From the NCBI RefSeq assembly GCF_000284315.1, contig NC_017094.1:2387486-2451485 (forward strand): a stretch of DNA of 64,000 nt, read 5' to 3'. How positions within the stretch are numbered: position 1 is the stretch's first letter; every line of letters starts with the position of its first letter. A program made the position numbers and the translations under genes. A model generated the notes under the pieces. The model was not told the origin of the DNA and did no database searches. It saw only the letters and a program-made list of their open reading frames with translations. Shown here piece by piece: positions 7,900-18,013 of the stretch. The stretch comes from Leptospirillum ferrooxidans C2-3 (GTDB lineage Bacteria > Nitrospirota > Leptospirillia > Leptospirillales > Leptospirillaceae).

Positions 7900-10500
7900 T
7901 TAGGAAAACCGTCCCAGAAAATCCTCGAACTCAGAAGGAGAAAGAGGGTGGGCAAAGAAGAACCCCTGGCCGAAATCGCAACCGATCGAGGCCAGAAGGT
8001 CTCTTTGGCCGGGGGTCTCCACCCCTTCGGCAATGACAGCGAGCCCCATCTTGTGGCCCATGATGACAATGGCTTCCGCCATGGCCAGATTTCCGTTCCG
8101 GGTGTCAAGGCTTTTGACAAAGGACTGGTCAATCTTCAGATAGTCGATATGAAATTTGAGCAGGTAGGACAGGGAAGAGTAGCCCGTCCCGAAGTCGTCG
8201 ATGGAAATCTGGATCCCCTTCCCGGCAAAGGCCTTAAGCTTTTCCGTCACACTTTTCTCGATATCGAGGAGAAGACTCTCGGTGATCTCGATCGTCAGGG
8301 ACTTGCCAGGTAGGGAAAGGCTGTCGATATAGGCAAACCATTCGGCCATAAACGGGCTTTTGCTCTGAAACTGAACCGTTGACATATTGACACTGACCTG
8401 GAAGCCCTCCGGAGAGATTTTCGCCCAATGCTTCACCCATCTTGCGGCTTCCCGGAACACAAAGTCACCGATTTCGACAATCAGACCGGTTTCTTCGGTT
8501 ATGGCGATGAATTCCCCGGGGCAAATCATCCCCAGTTTGGGATGATGCCACCGCAACAGGGCTTCGGCCTTGACGATCTTCCCGGTTTTCAGATCCATGA
8601 TCGGCTGAAAATACAGTCCGAACTCCGACAGGGCAAGAGCATTCCGGAGCTCATTTAAAAGAACAAGCCTCCTGAGGGCTTTTTCCTGAAGCGCGGAGGT
8701 AAAATAGGCAAACCGGTTGCGACCGCTATTTTTGGCAACATACATCGACTGGTCGGCGTTCTGGAGAAGCTTGTCAGCATCCGAACCATCCGCCGGATAT
8801 ACGGTGATTCCAATTGAAGCCGAAATAAAAACACTCTCCTCATCCTCTCCGAGAACAAAGGGAAACGACAGACGGTCCAGGATACTCTGGGCAACCTCTT
8901 CGATGTGATCGGCGGCGTGAACATGAGACAGGATCACGGTAAACTCATCTCCACCGAACCTTGAAACCGTGTCCGACTCACGAATGCAGGAGGAAATCCG
9001 GGAGGCGGCCTCGATCAGAAGCTTGTCTCCCGTCTGATGGCCAAGCGTGTCGTTGACCTCTTTGAAACGATCGAGATCAATGAACAGGAGGGCGAGCGAA
9101 ACATCTCCCCGGTGGGATTTCTTGATCTCTTCCTTCAGACGGTCCAGAAACATGAAACGATTGGGGAGCCCTGTCAACAGATCGAAGTTCGCCTGCCGCC
9201 AGATCATCTCCTGGGATTTTTTCTTTTCAGTGACGTCTTCTATGTTGATGACAAAATAATCGACCTCGCCTGTTGATTTTCGGACTGCCCTGACAGCGGT
9301 ATGGCCATAAATGATCTGCCCATCGCTTCTGAGCAGACGCTTGTCTTTTCGATAAAAATCGATCTCGCCCCTCATGACCCGATCATAGTCTTCCCGGGCA
9401 GCGTATCGATCTTCGGGATCCTTGATCTCCTCCCATTGCCTGGCAAAAAGCTCACTTCTTGTGTATCCGGTCATACGTAGAAAGCTTTCATTGGCCTCAA
9501 GGAAATGGCCATCGGGAGAAAGAGCCACCATTCCGATCAATGCACTGTCGAAATACGCGCGGAAGCGCTCCTGGCTTTTGGAAGCCTCGGAAACGGCCTC
9601 CTGCCTCATCCGTTCTCGGTCAAAATTATCGAGGGCAAAAGAAATATCACGCACCATCTCGTCGAGAAGCGAGACGATTTCCGGATCGAAGGCCTCGGGA
9701 TCAGGATGGTAGACACCCATGATGGCATAAGGAACTCCGCCCCGGAGAAGAGGGAATGTTCCGCTCGAACCCCATCCGTAAAAACGGGCGCGCTCATGCC
9801 AGATGGCTGTGAGGGGATCCTCCGAGAAGTTCTGGACAAGGATGATCCGGCTCTCCCGGAAACTTGTCCCCGATGGTCCATTTCCTTCAGGAATTCCCGG
9901 ATCGGAAGACAAGGCAATGCCGTCGAGATAATCCGCACCGGTTCCGTAATTTGCGCGAATTTCCAGTCGATTCGTTTCAGGGTTGTTTTCGGCGATATAG
10001 GCAAGGCTCATTCCACCAAAACGAACAGCTACCTCACAGACCATGGGGAAGAGCTTCGTCTCATCCTCCATCCGGATAATGGCCTGATTGACCTCCGAAA
10101 GGGCCCGATTGATCCGGATCTGTCTCTTGAGGGATTCTTCGGTCTTGACGCGCTGGGAAACGTCCCTGGCAAGGGCCATGACAACCGGAGCTCCATCCTT
10201 GATGTGGAGACCAAGGTGGACCTCCACCGGAAAGGTCGTACGGTCTTTACGACGATGGATACCTGAAACCAAAAAGGTCTTTCCCTGACGGAGAGCTTTC
10301 CAGCGGTCCCTGGCGGTGGGGATTCCCATACCGACATCCAGGTCGAAAACAGTGAGGGAGAGGAGTTCTGATCGGGAATATCCGAGACTTTCGCAGGCAC
10401 GCCGGTTCACATCGAGGATCCGCCCCTCAAGATCATGCAGGAAGAACGCATCGGGAGCCTCTTCAAGAAAGCCTCTGAGCCCTGACTCATCCCCAATCAT
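7900..10500 (-). CDS. PAS-GAF-PAS-GGDEF-EAL cyclic di-GMP protein
   Basis: An 866-residue soluble sensor. A PAS domain (about 10-120) is followed by a GAF domain (130-300; GIPEGNGPSG and FPLLRGGVPYAIMGVY), a second PAS/PAC (312-425), a GGDEF domain with intact RFGGDEF near residue 515 and an I-site (RESD), and an EAL domain with AEALLRW near 644 and SIDDFGTGYSS near 767. Both catalytic signatures are intact, so it could make or break cyclic di-GMP; which activity dominates cannot be told. No transmembrane segment was seen. The ATG at 10500 has AAGAAGGTG upstream. Its GAF resembles those in the 1362-residue protein at 55.5-59.6 kb. Confidence 0.95.
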   Translation of the reverse strand: MIGDESGLRGFLEEAPDAFFLHDLEGRILDVNRRACESLGYSRSELLSLTVFDLDVGMGIPTARDRWKALRQGKTFLVSGIHRRKDRTTFPVEVHLGLHIKDGAPVVMALARDVSQRVKTEESLKRQIRINRALSEVNQAIIRMEDETKLFPMVCEVAVRFGGMSLAYIAENNPETNRLEIRANYGTGADYLDGIALSSDPGIPEGNGPSGTSFRESRIILVQNFSEDPLTAIWHERARFYGWGSSGTFPLLRGGVPYAIMGVYHPDPEAFDPEIVSLLDEMVRDISFALDNFDRERMRQEAVSEASKSQERFRAYFDSALIGMVALSPDGHFLEANESFLRMTGYTRSELFARQWEEIKDPEDRYAAREDYDRVMRGEIDFYRKDKRLLRSDGQIIYGHTAVRAVRKSTGEVDYFVINIEDVTEKKKSQEMIWRQANFDLLTGLPNRFMFLDRLKEEIKKSHRGDVSLALLFIDLDRFKEVNDTLGHQTGDKLLIEAASRISSCIRESDTVSRFGGDEFTVILSHVHAADHIEEVAQSILDRLSFPFVLGEDEESVFISASIGITVYPADGSDADKLLQNADQSMYVAKNSGRNRFAYFTSALQEKALRRLVLLNELRNALALSEFGLYFQPIMDLKTGKIVKAEALLRWHHPKLGMICPGEFIAITEETGLIVEIGDFVFREAARWVKHWAKISPEGFQVSVNMSTVQFQSKSPFMAEWFAYIDSLSLPGKSLTIEITESLLLDIEKSVTEKLKAFAGKGIQISIDDFGTGYSSLSYLLKFHIDYLKIDQSFVKSLDTRNGNLAMAEAIVIMGHKMGLAVIAEGVETPGQRDLLASIGCDFGQGFFFAHPLSPSEFEDFLGRFS

Positions 10501-10620
10501 GATCGGTTCACCTTCTTCTTGAAGCAGATTTCTTGCAAAGGCTCGAATCCATCATCAGATTGAGCCTAAAAACAACGGACCAATTCATTTCAAAACAGGG
10601 TGCGGTCGTGCCGGAAACGA

Positions 10621-10920
10621 TTACATTTTCCGCTGGACGTGCCATTCCAACCGGGACTTCAGGTCCAGAATGATCCCGACTCCCGCCTTGTTGACACCAA
10701 GCTCCCTTTGAAGGAAAAGAATGAACTCCAGCCGTTCAACCATCTGTCTCGAGAGACATGGCTCCGGTTGATCCACCACCGGGGAGATCAACCCCTCCCG
10801 AACAAGATACCGCAATTGAGTTCGGGAAATATGGAAACGGGACTCGATCCATTCATAGCTGACCCACTGTGCGGACGAAACACCCGAATTGTCTTGATCC
10901 GGTCCTTCAAAGCTCATCAT
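10621..10920 (-). CDS. cbpM: CbpM/MerR-type modulator of the DnaJ-like chaperone
   Basis: A 99-residue protein with a MerR-like winged helix (WIESRFHISRTQLRYLVREGLISP) and a C-terminal helix ELGVNKAGVGIILDLKSRLEW, the signature shared by HspR and CbpM. It lies 53 bases downstream of a cbpA/dnaJ-like gene on the same strand. In E. coli CbpM binds the CbpA J-domain and blocks its co-chaperone and DNA-binding activity; here the pairing suggests the same. HspR-like DNA binding is the alternative. Two adjacent ATG codons could start it; GGGTGGGG precedes them. Confidence 0.8.
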   Translation of the reverse strand: MMSFEGPDQDNSGVSSAQWVSYEWIESRFHISRTQLRYLVREGLISPVVDQPEPCLSRQMVERLEFILFLQRELGVNKAGVGIILDLKSRLEWHVQRKM

Positions 10921-10973
10921 TGCCCCACCCTTTCCCTTCGGGATACACCCATGGAAAAAAAATGTTTTCCCTG

Positions 10974-11837
10974 CTAATTCCGGGAGTCCGCAACCTGACG
11001 AACCTTGATGGGAGGAGAGGCCGAGGACAACTCCCTCATCAACTGATCAATCCGCGAATCCCCACCCGGGACAGGAAGAACCGCCATGACCCGGACATAA
11101 AGATGGCCACCCGTTCCGTGAAAGGAGGATCTGGCCCCCTTGTCCTTCAGACGGAATACCTGGCCAGGCTGGGTCCCTGGCGGAATGCGGATTCTTGACG
11201 CTCCGTCCGGAGTCTCGACTTCCAGTGTCGTCCCGAAATAGAGCTCCCCTGGGGTGACCTTGACCTCGGAATATAAATCGACGCCTTTGCGGTCGAAGCG
11301 GCTGTCCGGAAGGACATGGTCGATGATGACCTGGGCATAGATGGAAGACTTGCCGTCTGCAGATGGCACATTCACCTCAAAACCCATTCCGGCCTCAGCT
11401 CCGGCGGGAATATCAAGATTCACTGTCTGCCCGCCCCCCCCCGGACTGGACAGTTGAACCGATTTTCGGGCACCCCTGATCGCTTCCATGAAGCTCAGGG
11501 TCAGATGAATGGTCGTCATTGATCGCTGTCCACCCATCCCGCCAAAAAGATCCCAAAAGGCGGATTCACCAAAAGGCTCCCCTTCAGTGGAGCGCTTTTG
11601 TCTGCGGCTACTCCCAGCTCCTGGCGGCGGAGCGGACCGTTCCATATCATAGGCCGCCCTCTTTTCAGAGTCGGAAAGGATTTCATACGCCTGGTTGATC
11701 TCCTTGAACTTCTGCTCGGCGGTACTGTTTCCGGGATTCAGGTCCGGATGATACTTGCGGGCCAGTTTCCTGTAAGCTTTACGGATCTCTTCGGCTGAGG
11801 AGGTTTTTGTGACTCCCAGCAACTGATAATAGTCCAT
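10974..11837 (-). CDS. cbpA: CbpA-type DnaJ co-chaperone
   Basis: A 287-residue J-protein. Residues 1-70 are a J-domain with the HPD motif (KYHPDLNPG) that stimulates DnaK ATPase. There is no cysteine-rich zinc-finger domain. The two C-terminal beta-sandwich domains follow ([13 protein letters not shown], then [27 protein letters not shown] and [20 protein letters not shown]), giving the class II/CbpA layout. The ATG at 11837 sits 5 bases after the nadB stop and has AAGGA upstream. It is followed by the CbpM-like gene, which supports the CbpA assignment over a generic DnaJ. Confidence 0.9.
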   Translation of the reverse strand: MDYYQLLGVTKTSSAEEIRKAYRKLARKYHPDLNPGNSTAEQKFKEINQAYEILSDSEKRAAYDMERSAPPPGAGSSRRQKRSTEGEPFGESAFWDLFGGMGGQRSMTTIHLTLSFMEAIRGARKSVQLSSPGGGGQTVNLDIPAGAEAGMGFEVNVPSADGKSSIYAQVIIDHVLPDSRFDRKGVDLYSEVKVTPGELYFGTTLEVETPDGASRIRIPPGTQPGQVFRLKDKGARSSFHGTGGHLYVRVMAVLPVPGGDSRIDQLMRELSSASPPIKVRQVADSRN

Positions 11838-11842
11838 AGGGA

Positions 11843-13375
11843 TCAGTCCTTATTCTTTACCGCTGGAGCGGGCATCTCAGAAACGACATAATTTGCGCCG
11901 GCCACTGGTGCCGTCAGAATATCTTCAAGAATCAGCCTTGCGACCAGCAGGCCATTTCCCAGAGCAAACCTTCCCCCTTCAACGGGAGCCTGTCTTGAGG
12001 TTCCAATCATTTCGAGGATCTCAAGCAACCCTTTCTGGACCAGAGGCAGTGTCCGCACGATTCCGGCGCTGTCCCAGAGGATCTGTCGAAGACGGGACCA
12101 ACCTTCCTCGATGTCGACCGATGGCAATAAAGCCTGATCGGGTTCATCACTTGAGTTATCTCCCGTCTCGGGGAGATGACGAACAGATCCAATCGCATCA
12201 GCAACCCGGCTACCCATCACCAGGGCTTCCAGAAGGGAGTTGGAAGCCAGACGGTTGGCACCATGAACTCTCGTGCTCGCCACCTCACCAATCGCATAAA
12301 GTCCCGGAAGGGTCGTCCGGCCATTCATGTCGCTCCTGATTCCCCCCATCTGGAAATGGGCAGCAGGGCGAATGGGGGCCGGCGTTGTCTCCAGATCAAC
12401 CCCAAGCTCAAGGCAATGTCGGTAGACTTGAGGAAATCTCTGGGCGACCCGGCCTTTTGGAAAATGCGTCAGGGATAAAAAGATCCCCTCCTCCGGAGAT
12501 TTTCTCGACTCAAGCCACAAGGCTCGGGAGACAACATCCCTTGGCGCCAGTTCACCGTCCGGATGATAGTCAAACAGGAATCTCCGGCCCTTCCGGTTGA
12601 CAACTCTCGCCCCTTCCCCCCGCATGGCTTCCGTCAACAGAAAAGGAGCCTGCCCGGGAATATCCAGAACAGTGGGATGAAACTGGTAATAAGCCATCCG
12701 TTCGATTTCGCACCCTGCCCGGGCAGCAACGGCGACTCCATCACCCCGTTGGAGTCTCGGGTTCGTGGAACGGAGGAAGAGGGAACTCCCTCCTCCTGTC
12801 GAAAGAATCGTGGCTCCAGCTTCAATTTCAAGAAGTTCATGGCCCGTCTCTCCCAGAAAAAGAGCACCTGTGACCCTCCCTTCAGGATTCTTTCTGAGCC
12901 GGTAGAGCTGATGGTTCGACAAGAATCGGAAAGCGGGATCCTCTGAAACCTTCTTGGCCAGCGAGGACAGGATCAGGAATCCTGTCCTGTCCCCCCCCGC
13001 ATGAACAATACGGGGAACCGAATGGGCCGCTTCCCGGGTGGTCAGGAATGTCCCGTCAGAATCCCGGTCAAAGGGAACATCGAGGGACAAAAGTCCTTTC
13101 CAGACCCTTTCTCCATCTCCGACAAGCGTACGGACAGATGGCTCGTCGCAGAGCCCGGCACCCGCCCTGAGAGTATCCTGAACATGGCGTTCGCAATCCT
13201 CTGGACCGAATCCCCAGGGCAAGGCGAGCCCGCCCTGGGCATAATAGGAACTCCCGCTTGAAAGGGGGCCCCTCGAAACAAGAAGAACCGATCCATGGGG
13301 CAAAAGGGAAAGCACTGCCTGATATCCCGCGATACCTCCACCGACAACCAGAAAGTCAACCGACTCTTTTTTCAT
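11843..13375 (-). CDS. nadB: L-aspartate oxidase (NAD biosynthesis)
   Basis: A 510-residue FAD enzyme that oxidises L-aspartate to iminoaspartate, the first step of de novo NAD synthesis. Seen: an N-terminal dinucleotide-binding [68 protein letters not shown] and [26 protein letters not shown]. These separate NadB from the related fumarate reductase/succinate dehydrogenase flavoproteins. The start is placed at the ATG at 13375, 7 bases after the upstream lipoprotein stop; an earlier in-frame start would overlap that gene. nadA and nadC are not in the window. It forms an operon with the lipoprotein, cbpA and cbpM genes. Confidence 0.93.
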   Translation of the reverse strand: MKKESVDFLVVGGGIAGYQAVLSLLPHGSVLLVSRGPLSSGSSYYAQGGLALPWGFGPEDCERHVQDTLRAGAGLCDEPSVRTLVGDGERVWKGLLSLDVPFDRDSDGTFLTTREAAHSVPRIVHAGGDRTGFLILSSLAKKVSEDPAFRFLSNHQLYRLRKNPEGRVTGALFLGETGHELLEIEAGATILSTGGGSSLFLRSTNPRLQRGDGVAVAARAGCEIERMAYYQFHPTVLDIPGQAPFLLTEAMRGEGARVVNRKGRRFLFDYHPDGELAPRDVVSRALWLESRKSPEEGIFLSLTHFPKGRVAQRFPQVYRHCLELGVDLETTPAPIRPAAHFQMGGIRSDMNGRTTLPGLYAIGEVASTRVHGANRLASNSLLEALVMGSRVADAIGSVRHLPETGDNSSDEPDQALLPSVDIEEGWSRLRQILWDSAGIVRTLPLVQKGLLEILEMIGTSRQAPVEGGRFALGNGLLVARLILEDILTAPVAGANYVVSEMPAPAVKNKD

Positions 13376-13382
13376 CACAGGG

Positions 13383-13928
13383 TTAACCAGCCTTCTGGGC
13401 TGGAGCAATCTGAACTCTCAGAAAGTCATCCCCGGAAATGGACAAAAGGACAGCATGACCTCCCGGCTTGGGAATGGACACCAGAAGCCTGCATTCCCCG
13501 GCTTTCAGATATCCCCCGCCCTCTCCCGGCTTGGCTCCCACCACCATTCCTGACAGGACCCAATGGGACCTCAGGAGCATGGTCCCCAGACGATCATCCT
13601 CCACACCCGAATCTGCTGTCAGATGAAGTCTGACATGGTCTAGCCGGACAAAAAGCGCCGAAAGGTCGGCTGCGACATGGCCATCGGAACGAATGGATGG
13701 AGAAAGCAGGGACAGAATGGCTTGCTGATCCTCTTTTCCGTAATCTTTGGAGATCTCCTTCGTAATATTCCAGGCCCCGAAAAGGGCCTTCTGCTCGGGA
13801 GTCAGCTCAACGGCCTCGGAACACGCCCCCAAGATTAAAAAAACAGAGAAGAAAAGCGTCTGCAAAGACCATAAGAACGAGCCACTTTCCTTGTCACAGT
13901 GTCTGTCTGTCCCTTTGAAATGCCTCAA
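13383..13928 (-). CDS. predicted lipoprotein upstream of nadB
   Basis: A 181-residue protein with a positively charged start, a hydrophobic segment (LFFSVFLILGAC) and a lipobox ending in cysteine near residue 36, so it is probably anchored in a membrane facing the periplasm. The remainder is soluble with no domain I recognise. A TTG start at 13928 is chosen because AAGAGGAT lies at a good distance upstream; no in-frame ATG gives a complete signal peptide. It is the first gene of the nadB operon and is divergent from gltX. Confidence 0.65.
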   Translation of the reverse strand: MRHFKGTDRHCDKESGSFLWSLQTLFFSVFLILGACSEAVELTPEQKALFGAWNITKEISKDYGKEDQQAILSLLSPSIRSDGHVAADLSALFVRLDHVRLHLTADSGVEDDRLGTMLLRSHWVLSGMVVGAKPGEGGGYLKAGECRLLVSIPKPGGHAVLLSISGDDFLRVQIAPAQKAG

Positions 13929-14086
13929 GCGATCCTCTTTTCAGAAAGAAATCCATTTTCCACATCAACGCATCATTATATGGAGCAGAAGGTGAAAGAT
14001 CAAAATTTCTTAATTCCCATTTGAAATAAAGTCGTTAAAAGGATATGATTTTCAATCATTTCACCCTTTCAATACTGGAGTATCCA

Positions 14087-15538
14087 TTGACATCCCTAAA
14101 GAGACCTTCAAAAAATCCTGTACGTGTCCGATTTGCGCCAAGCCCTACCGGTGCACTGCATCTCGGAGGTGCAAGAACGGCCCTTTTCAACTACCTCTTC
14201 GCCAGACATCATGGGGGAGAGTTCATACTGAGGGTTGAGGACACCGATCGGGAGCGTTCCACAGAGGAATCGGTATCAGGTATATTTGACGGCATGCACT
14301 GGCTGGGACTCGAATGGGACAGCGGCCCTTTTTACCAGAGCCAGAGAATGGAACGGTATCTTGAAGCAGCACAAACTCTTCTCTCTTCCGGTCAGGCCTA
14401 TCGTTGCGACTGTCTCCCCGACGAATTGGAGGCAAGAAGAAAAGAAGCAATGGCGGCCGGACTTCCACCAAAATATGATGGCCGTTGCAGAAACAGGAAC
14501 GTGTCTCCCGACAAGCCCCATGTCATCCGTTTTCTGAACAGCAGAAAAGGAGATGTCATCGTGGCTGACCTCATTCGGGGGAATGTCCTCTTCGACGCTG
14601 CCGTTCTGGACGATCTGGTCCTGGTCCGGACAGACCGCACTCCGACCTACAACTTTGCCGTTGTCATCGACGATTGGGATATGAACATCTCCCACGTGAT
14701 CCGGGGAGACGACCATATCAACAACACACCCCGCCAGATCCTTTTGTTCGAAGCTCTGGGGGCAGAGCTTCCCGCTTTCGCCCATATCCCGATGATTCAC
14801 GGAACAGACCGTACAAAACTATCCAAACGCCACGGAGCCACCTCTGTCACGGCCTATCGGGAGATGGGATACCTTTCGGATGCCATGGTCAACTATATCG
14901 TACGTCTCGGATGGTCCCACAAGGATCAGGAGATTTTTTCCCGAGCAGAGCTCATCGAGTTTTTTGATCTCGATCACGTCGGCTCCTCTCCATCGATCTT
15001 CAATCCGGAGAAACTGTTATGGCTGAACGCACATTACATGAAAACAGCCCCTGGAAAAGATCTCCTGCCACATCTGATCCCCTTTCTACCAGAAGAAAAG
15101 GATCCACTCTATCCCGGATCCAGGGAAACAGGAGAGACGGCAAGCCATATCATCCGCGCCATTGATGAATGGAAGGGACGGACAAGAACCCTTGTGGAGC
15201 TCGGAGAGAGTCTTCAGCCCTTTCTTGACCGCCACTTCTCCTACAGTCCCGAGCTCTCGAAAAAAGGTTTCACGCCTGAAAGCATCCCCATCCTCAGTGA
15301 ACTTGCCGTTCGCTTCGAATCCCTTGATGTCTGGGATCATGATCACGTGGCTGAAGTCCTCAAATCCGCCACACTCGACCTCTCCCTGAAGCTTGGCCAG
15401 GTTGCAAGCCCCTTGCGAGGGGCGCTGACTGGCCAGACGGTCAGCCCCGGAATCCACGAGGTCCTTCTCCTGCTTGGACGCAATGAATCTCTCTCACGGA
15501 TCAGGAGAGCCATCAAACACCTTGGAGAAACGCCATGA
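14087..15538 (+). CDS. gltX: glutamyl-tRNA synthetase
   Basis: A 483-residue class I synthetase. The HIGH-type motif is in RFAPSPTGALHLGGARTALF and the KMSKS motif is KLSKRHG; the FILRVEDTDRER segment is typical of GluRS. It charges tRNA-Glu for translation and also feeds tetrapyrrole synthesis through Glu-tRNA (hemL is 15 kb downstream). The start is taken as the TTG at 14087, preceded by CTGGAG at a proper distance; an in-frame ATG at 14045 has AAGG only 2 bases away. The stop overlaps the next start (ATGA at 15535-15538). Whether it charges tRNA-Gln as well cannot be judged. Confidence 0.95.
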   Translation: MTSLKRPSKNPVRVRFAPSPTGALHLGGARTALFNYLFARHHGGEFILRVEDTDRERSTEESVSGIFDGMHWLGLEWDSGPFYQSQRMERYLEAAQTLLSSGQAYRCDCLPDELEARRKEAMAAGLPPKYDGRCRNRNVSPDKPHVIRFLNSRKGDVIVADLIRGNVLFDAAVLDDLVLVRTDRTPTYNFAVVIDDWDMNISHVIRGDDHINNTPRQILLFEALGAELPAFAHIPMIHGTDRTKLSKRHGATSVTAYREMGYLSDAMVNYIVRLGWSHKDQEIFSRAELIEFFDLDHVGSSPSIFNPEKLLWLNAHYMKTAPGKDLLPHLIPFLPEEKDPLYPGSRETGETASHIIRAIDEWKGRTRTLVELGESLQPFLDRHFSYSPELSKKGFTPESIPILSELAVRFESLDVWDHDHVAEVLKSATLDLSLKLGQVASPLRGALTGQTVSPGIHEVLLLLGRNESLSRIRRAIKHLGETP

Positions 15539-16050
15539 CCCAGGACGATCAGAGACATCTTCCGGAGAATCCCCTCCCGTATGATCCTCACCGGAACTTT
15601 GTCCAGAAGCTCCGGAGATTTCTCCTTCGGCTGGACGACTATGTTCATCTCATGGTTGCGCTTTTCCTCATGGCCGGAGCGGTGGTCGTTCTTTTGCACT
15701 CGGCGTTCAGCCTGACATCCCTTTCGATTGATTCCGTCCTGAACCTGATCAATGACATGCTGTTCGTGATCATTATCCTGGAACTCCTCTGGATCATGCT
15801 GAGCTATCTGGGGCGCAGGCGATTCCCCATCGCCTCGTTCATCCTGATCGGAATCATCTCCACCATCAGGCGTATCCTTCTCATCGAAGCCCAGGCATCC
15901 TTCAACAGTGAAAAAAGCACAACATTCTTCTCCCCGCAAACAGTTGACCTTCTTCTCTATGTCGCGATTGTGGTCATTCTTGTTGTTGCCTACTATTTAC
16001 TGGTCAGGATATCTGTCATGAACGAGGCAGAAACAAGACTCAGGGATTAA
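15535..16050 (+). CDS. PsiE-like four-helix membrane protein
   Basis: A 171-residue inner-membrane protein with four hydrophobic segments: about 40-62, 70-90, 98-118 and 140-160. The layout and the LLELLWIMLSYL and RRILLIEA stretches fit the phosphate-starvation-inducible PsiE family, whose biochemical role is not established. Its start overlaps the gltX stop by four bases, so it is translationally coupled to it. No Pho box was looked for successfully. Confidence 0.65.
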   Translation: MTQDDQRHLPENPLPYDPHRNFVQKLRRFLLRLDDYVHLMVALFLMAGAVVVLLHSAFSLTSLSIDSVLNLINDMLFVIIILELLWIMLSYLGRRRFPIASFILIGIISTIRRILLIEAQASFNSEKSTTFFSPQTVDLLLYVAIVVILVVAYYLLVRISVMNEAETRLRD

Positions 16051-16067
16051 TCCATCAGAACAAAACC

Positions 16068-16661
16068 TTGGACAAGAACTTGAAAACAGGCCCCTCCAGA
16101 ATCCCCAAAAAAACGATCTTTTGGGGATTTTTCTTCTCTATCCTGATCCTCATAACGATCTCGCCTCTCGTCTCCATCTTTCTTTTCGCCGAGGGTTTCA
16201 TTCACAACGATCCTTCAAGAATCTCTTCTTTCGTCGACTATCCGGCCCTGAGACACAACCTGAAGCAACAGTTTTCCTCCTATGAACAACGGAGAAGCCG
16301 AACCGACCGCTCTTCCTTCGGATTTCTGTTCCATCCCCTTCGCGGAGCAATCACATCCGCTGTCATAGACCGATATGTCAACCCTTCCCTTCCCCGCAGA
16401 ATCCTGGGTCCGAACCATCCTTCCCCCAAATCGGCTTCAGAGTCCCCTTCAAGACCCTCTCCTGTTCGCTATGCAGGTTACTCGCACCATGGATTCAATA
16501 AGTTCACCGTCAAACTGCGCCTGAATCTCCCCGATCCCCGCATGAGAGGGCAGGTATTCGGTCTTGTTTTTACAAGAAAACATTTTTTGAAATGGATTCT
16601 AACAAATGTTTCATTGCCGGATCCGTTAATCCGGGCTATTCTCAAGAACGCACAAGGCTGA
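16068..16661 (+). CDS. DUF2939-type membrane-anchored protein
   Basis: A 197-residue protein with one N-terminal transmembrane helix (about 17-42) followed by FIHNDPSRISSFVDYPALRHNLKQQ, which matches the start of the DUF2939 family (a residue pattern recalled as VDFPALRxNLKxQ). The rest is basic and proline-rich, probably periplasmic. Function unknown. The TTG at 16068 lacks a clear ribosome-binding site, so the start is uncertain. It is 17 bases after the PsiE-like gene and likely in the same transcript. Confidence 0.55.
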   Translation: MDKNLKTGPSRIPKKTIFWGFFFSILILITISPLVSIFLFAEGFIHNDPSRISSFVDYPALRHNLKQQFSSYEQRRSRTDRSSFGFLFHPLRGAITSAVIDRYVNPSLPRRILGPNHPSPKSASESPSRPSPVRYAGYSHHGFNKFTVKLRLNLPDPRMRGQVFGLVFTRKHFLKWILTNVSLPDPLIRAILKNAQG

Positions 16662-16829
16662 CCGGACACCTCGCCAATGATCCTCCTTAAATACCTGCTT
16701 TCCGGATTCGTTTTTTGAAGAACCCCCGCAGCCTGTGTTAGATTATAGTCTCAGTTCACAAAATCTGAGATTTACCATTGATACCCGGGTGATCAATGGC
16801 CTTTCTGAATACACTAACGAGGAGCCGAC

Positions 16830-17243
16830 ATGTATTATTGCGCCGTCCGCTTTCAGGACGAATCATATGAAGTCACCATCATCAACGAAGGCGAGTCCAT
16901 CATTTTGCACACCAAATCCCACCCCGCTTCCGGGGATATTGAACGAATCTTGGGCAATCGGCCAAAGTCACGCATCCTGGTTGAAAAAGATCATCCCAAT
17001 AGCCATGCGATCGATCTTCTCGCTAAATTCCTCTCGGATACCCAGCATGAAACCCTTCTCCTGAGCAAAAATGAACTTCAGGAGATTTTCTCCCGCCATC
17101 ACGAGGTCATTCCCCACATCAACGACACACACCAGATGGCCAGGCTTGCCCTCTATCACTGGAAATCGGATCATGCGCCCGATGATCTCTCCGGCGGGTT
17201 TCTCCACGAACTTGCTACAGGACTCGACGAAAACGAGGAATAA
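16830..17243 (+). CDS. hypothetical protein
   Basis: A 137-residue soluble protein, not recognised. It starts with beta-strand-like MYYCAVRFQDESYEVTIINEG and continues with helices. No signal peptide, membrane segment or metal motif was seen. The ATG has a very good ribosome-binding site (GAGGAG, 7 bases), which argues that it is real. It is preceded by a 168-base gap containing a short inverted repeat (CTCAG/CTGAG at about 16751-16770) and followed by a terminator-like hairpin, so it may be monocistronic. Confidence 0.6.
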   Translation: MYYCAVRFQDESYEVTIINEGESIILHTKSHPASGDIERILGNRPKSRILVEKDHPNSHAIDLLAKFLSDTQHETLLLSKNELQEIFSRHHEVIPHINDTHQMARLALYHWKSDHAPDDLSGGFLHELATGLDENEE

Positions 17244-17264
17244 ACTAATATTTCCTCTCCGAAT

Positions 17265-17301
17265 TCCGGTTTGAGGGTGGACACATTTCCCTGAAACCGG
17301 A
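17265..17301 (+). terminator. hairpin after the hypothetical gene
   Basis: Inverted repeat TCCGGTTT (17265-17272) / AAACCGGA (17294-17301) with an inner AGGG/CCCT pairing, followed by GTTTGG. It lies 22 bases after a stop codon. The T-tract is weak, so it may terminate, or stabilise the mRNA end. Confidence 0.45.
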
Positions 17302-17476
17302 GTTTGGATGTTTGTATTCTGCCTCATTCTCGAAAACCCTTCCCGCTTCATTCTCCTCCAAAACCAATATCTCTTGATTCTTTCCATTACTAAAGGTAGT
17401 CTTCCCGTGCTTCCCATAAAAATTCTAAATATGAGTTTTTTTGACATTTTCTTCCTTTAAAAAAGGGGGAGATACC

Positions 17477-17938
17477 ATGATCCAGGAATTCAAGACCTTT
17501 ATCATGAGAGGCAATGTTCTAGACATGGCCGTGGGTATTGTCATGGGAAGCGCATTCATGGCAATCATCCAGTCTTTGGTAAATGATGTGATCATGCCTC
17601 CCATTGGGTACATTCTTGGCAATGTCAATTTTTCCAATCTCTATTTCCTCGTCAAGGAAGGATCGACTCCAGGTCCTTACGGATCTTTAATGCTTGCCAA
17701 AAAGGCCGGAGCCGTCACCATCAATTATGGAGTCTTCATCAACTCCATCATCAGTTTCCTGATCATCTCCACGGTCGTATTTTTCATGGTCCGGGCCGTC
17801 AACCGTTTAAAGACGGTCGCACTCAAACCAGCTCCCGTTTCGGTTGAAGTGACCACCAAGGAATGCCCGTATTGTTTTTCGACCATTTCCATCAAGGCCA
17901 CAAAATGCCCAAACTGCACATCCCTTTTAAACGGGTAG
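17477..17938 (+). CDS. mscL: large-conductance mechanosensitive channel with C-terminal zinc ribbon
   Basis: A 153-residue inner-membrane channel that opens under membrane tension to release solutes during osmotic downshock. TM1 contains [20 protein letters not shown], the conserved pore-lining region; TM2 is around [19 protein letters not shown]. After the usual C-terminus comes an added zinc-ribbon-like tail with CPYC and CPNC pairs 14 residues apart. The start is the ATG at 17477 with GGGGGA upstream; an earlier in-frame ATG lacks this. Such tails occur in some other MscL proteins (recalled). It is followed by OmpA-type envelope genes. Confidence 0.95.
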   Translation: MIQEFKTFIMRGNVLDMAVGIVMGSAFMAIIQSLVNDVIMPPIGYILGNVNFSNLYFLVKEGSTPGPYGSLMLAKKAGAVTINYGVFINSIISFLIISTVVFFMVRAVNRLKTVALKPAPVSVEVTTKECPYCFSTISIKATKCPNCTSLLNG

Positions 17939-18013
17939 AAACAAATGCCATTCTATGCAGTCACTTTTATTCTTTCGCACCGGTAAAGGCTCTTCAAAAT
18001 GCAAGGAGGCATG

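Noticed and set aside
7161-8132. 323-codon minus-strand frame opposite the diguanylate cyclase
   Set aside because: Overlaps two genes with clear domains; shadow.
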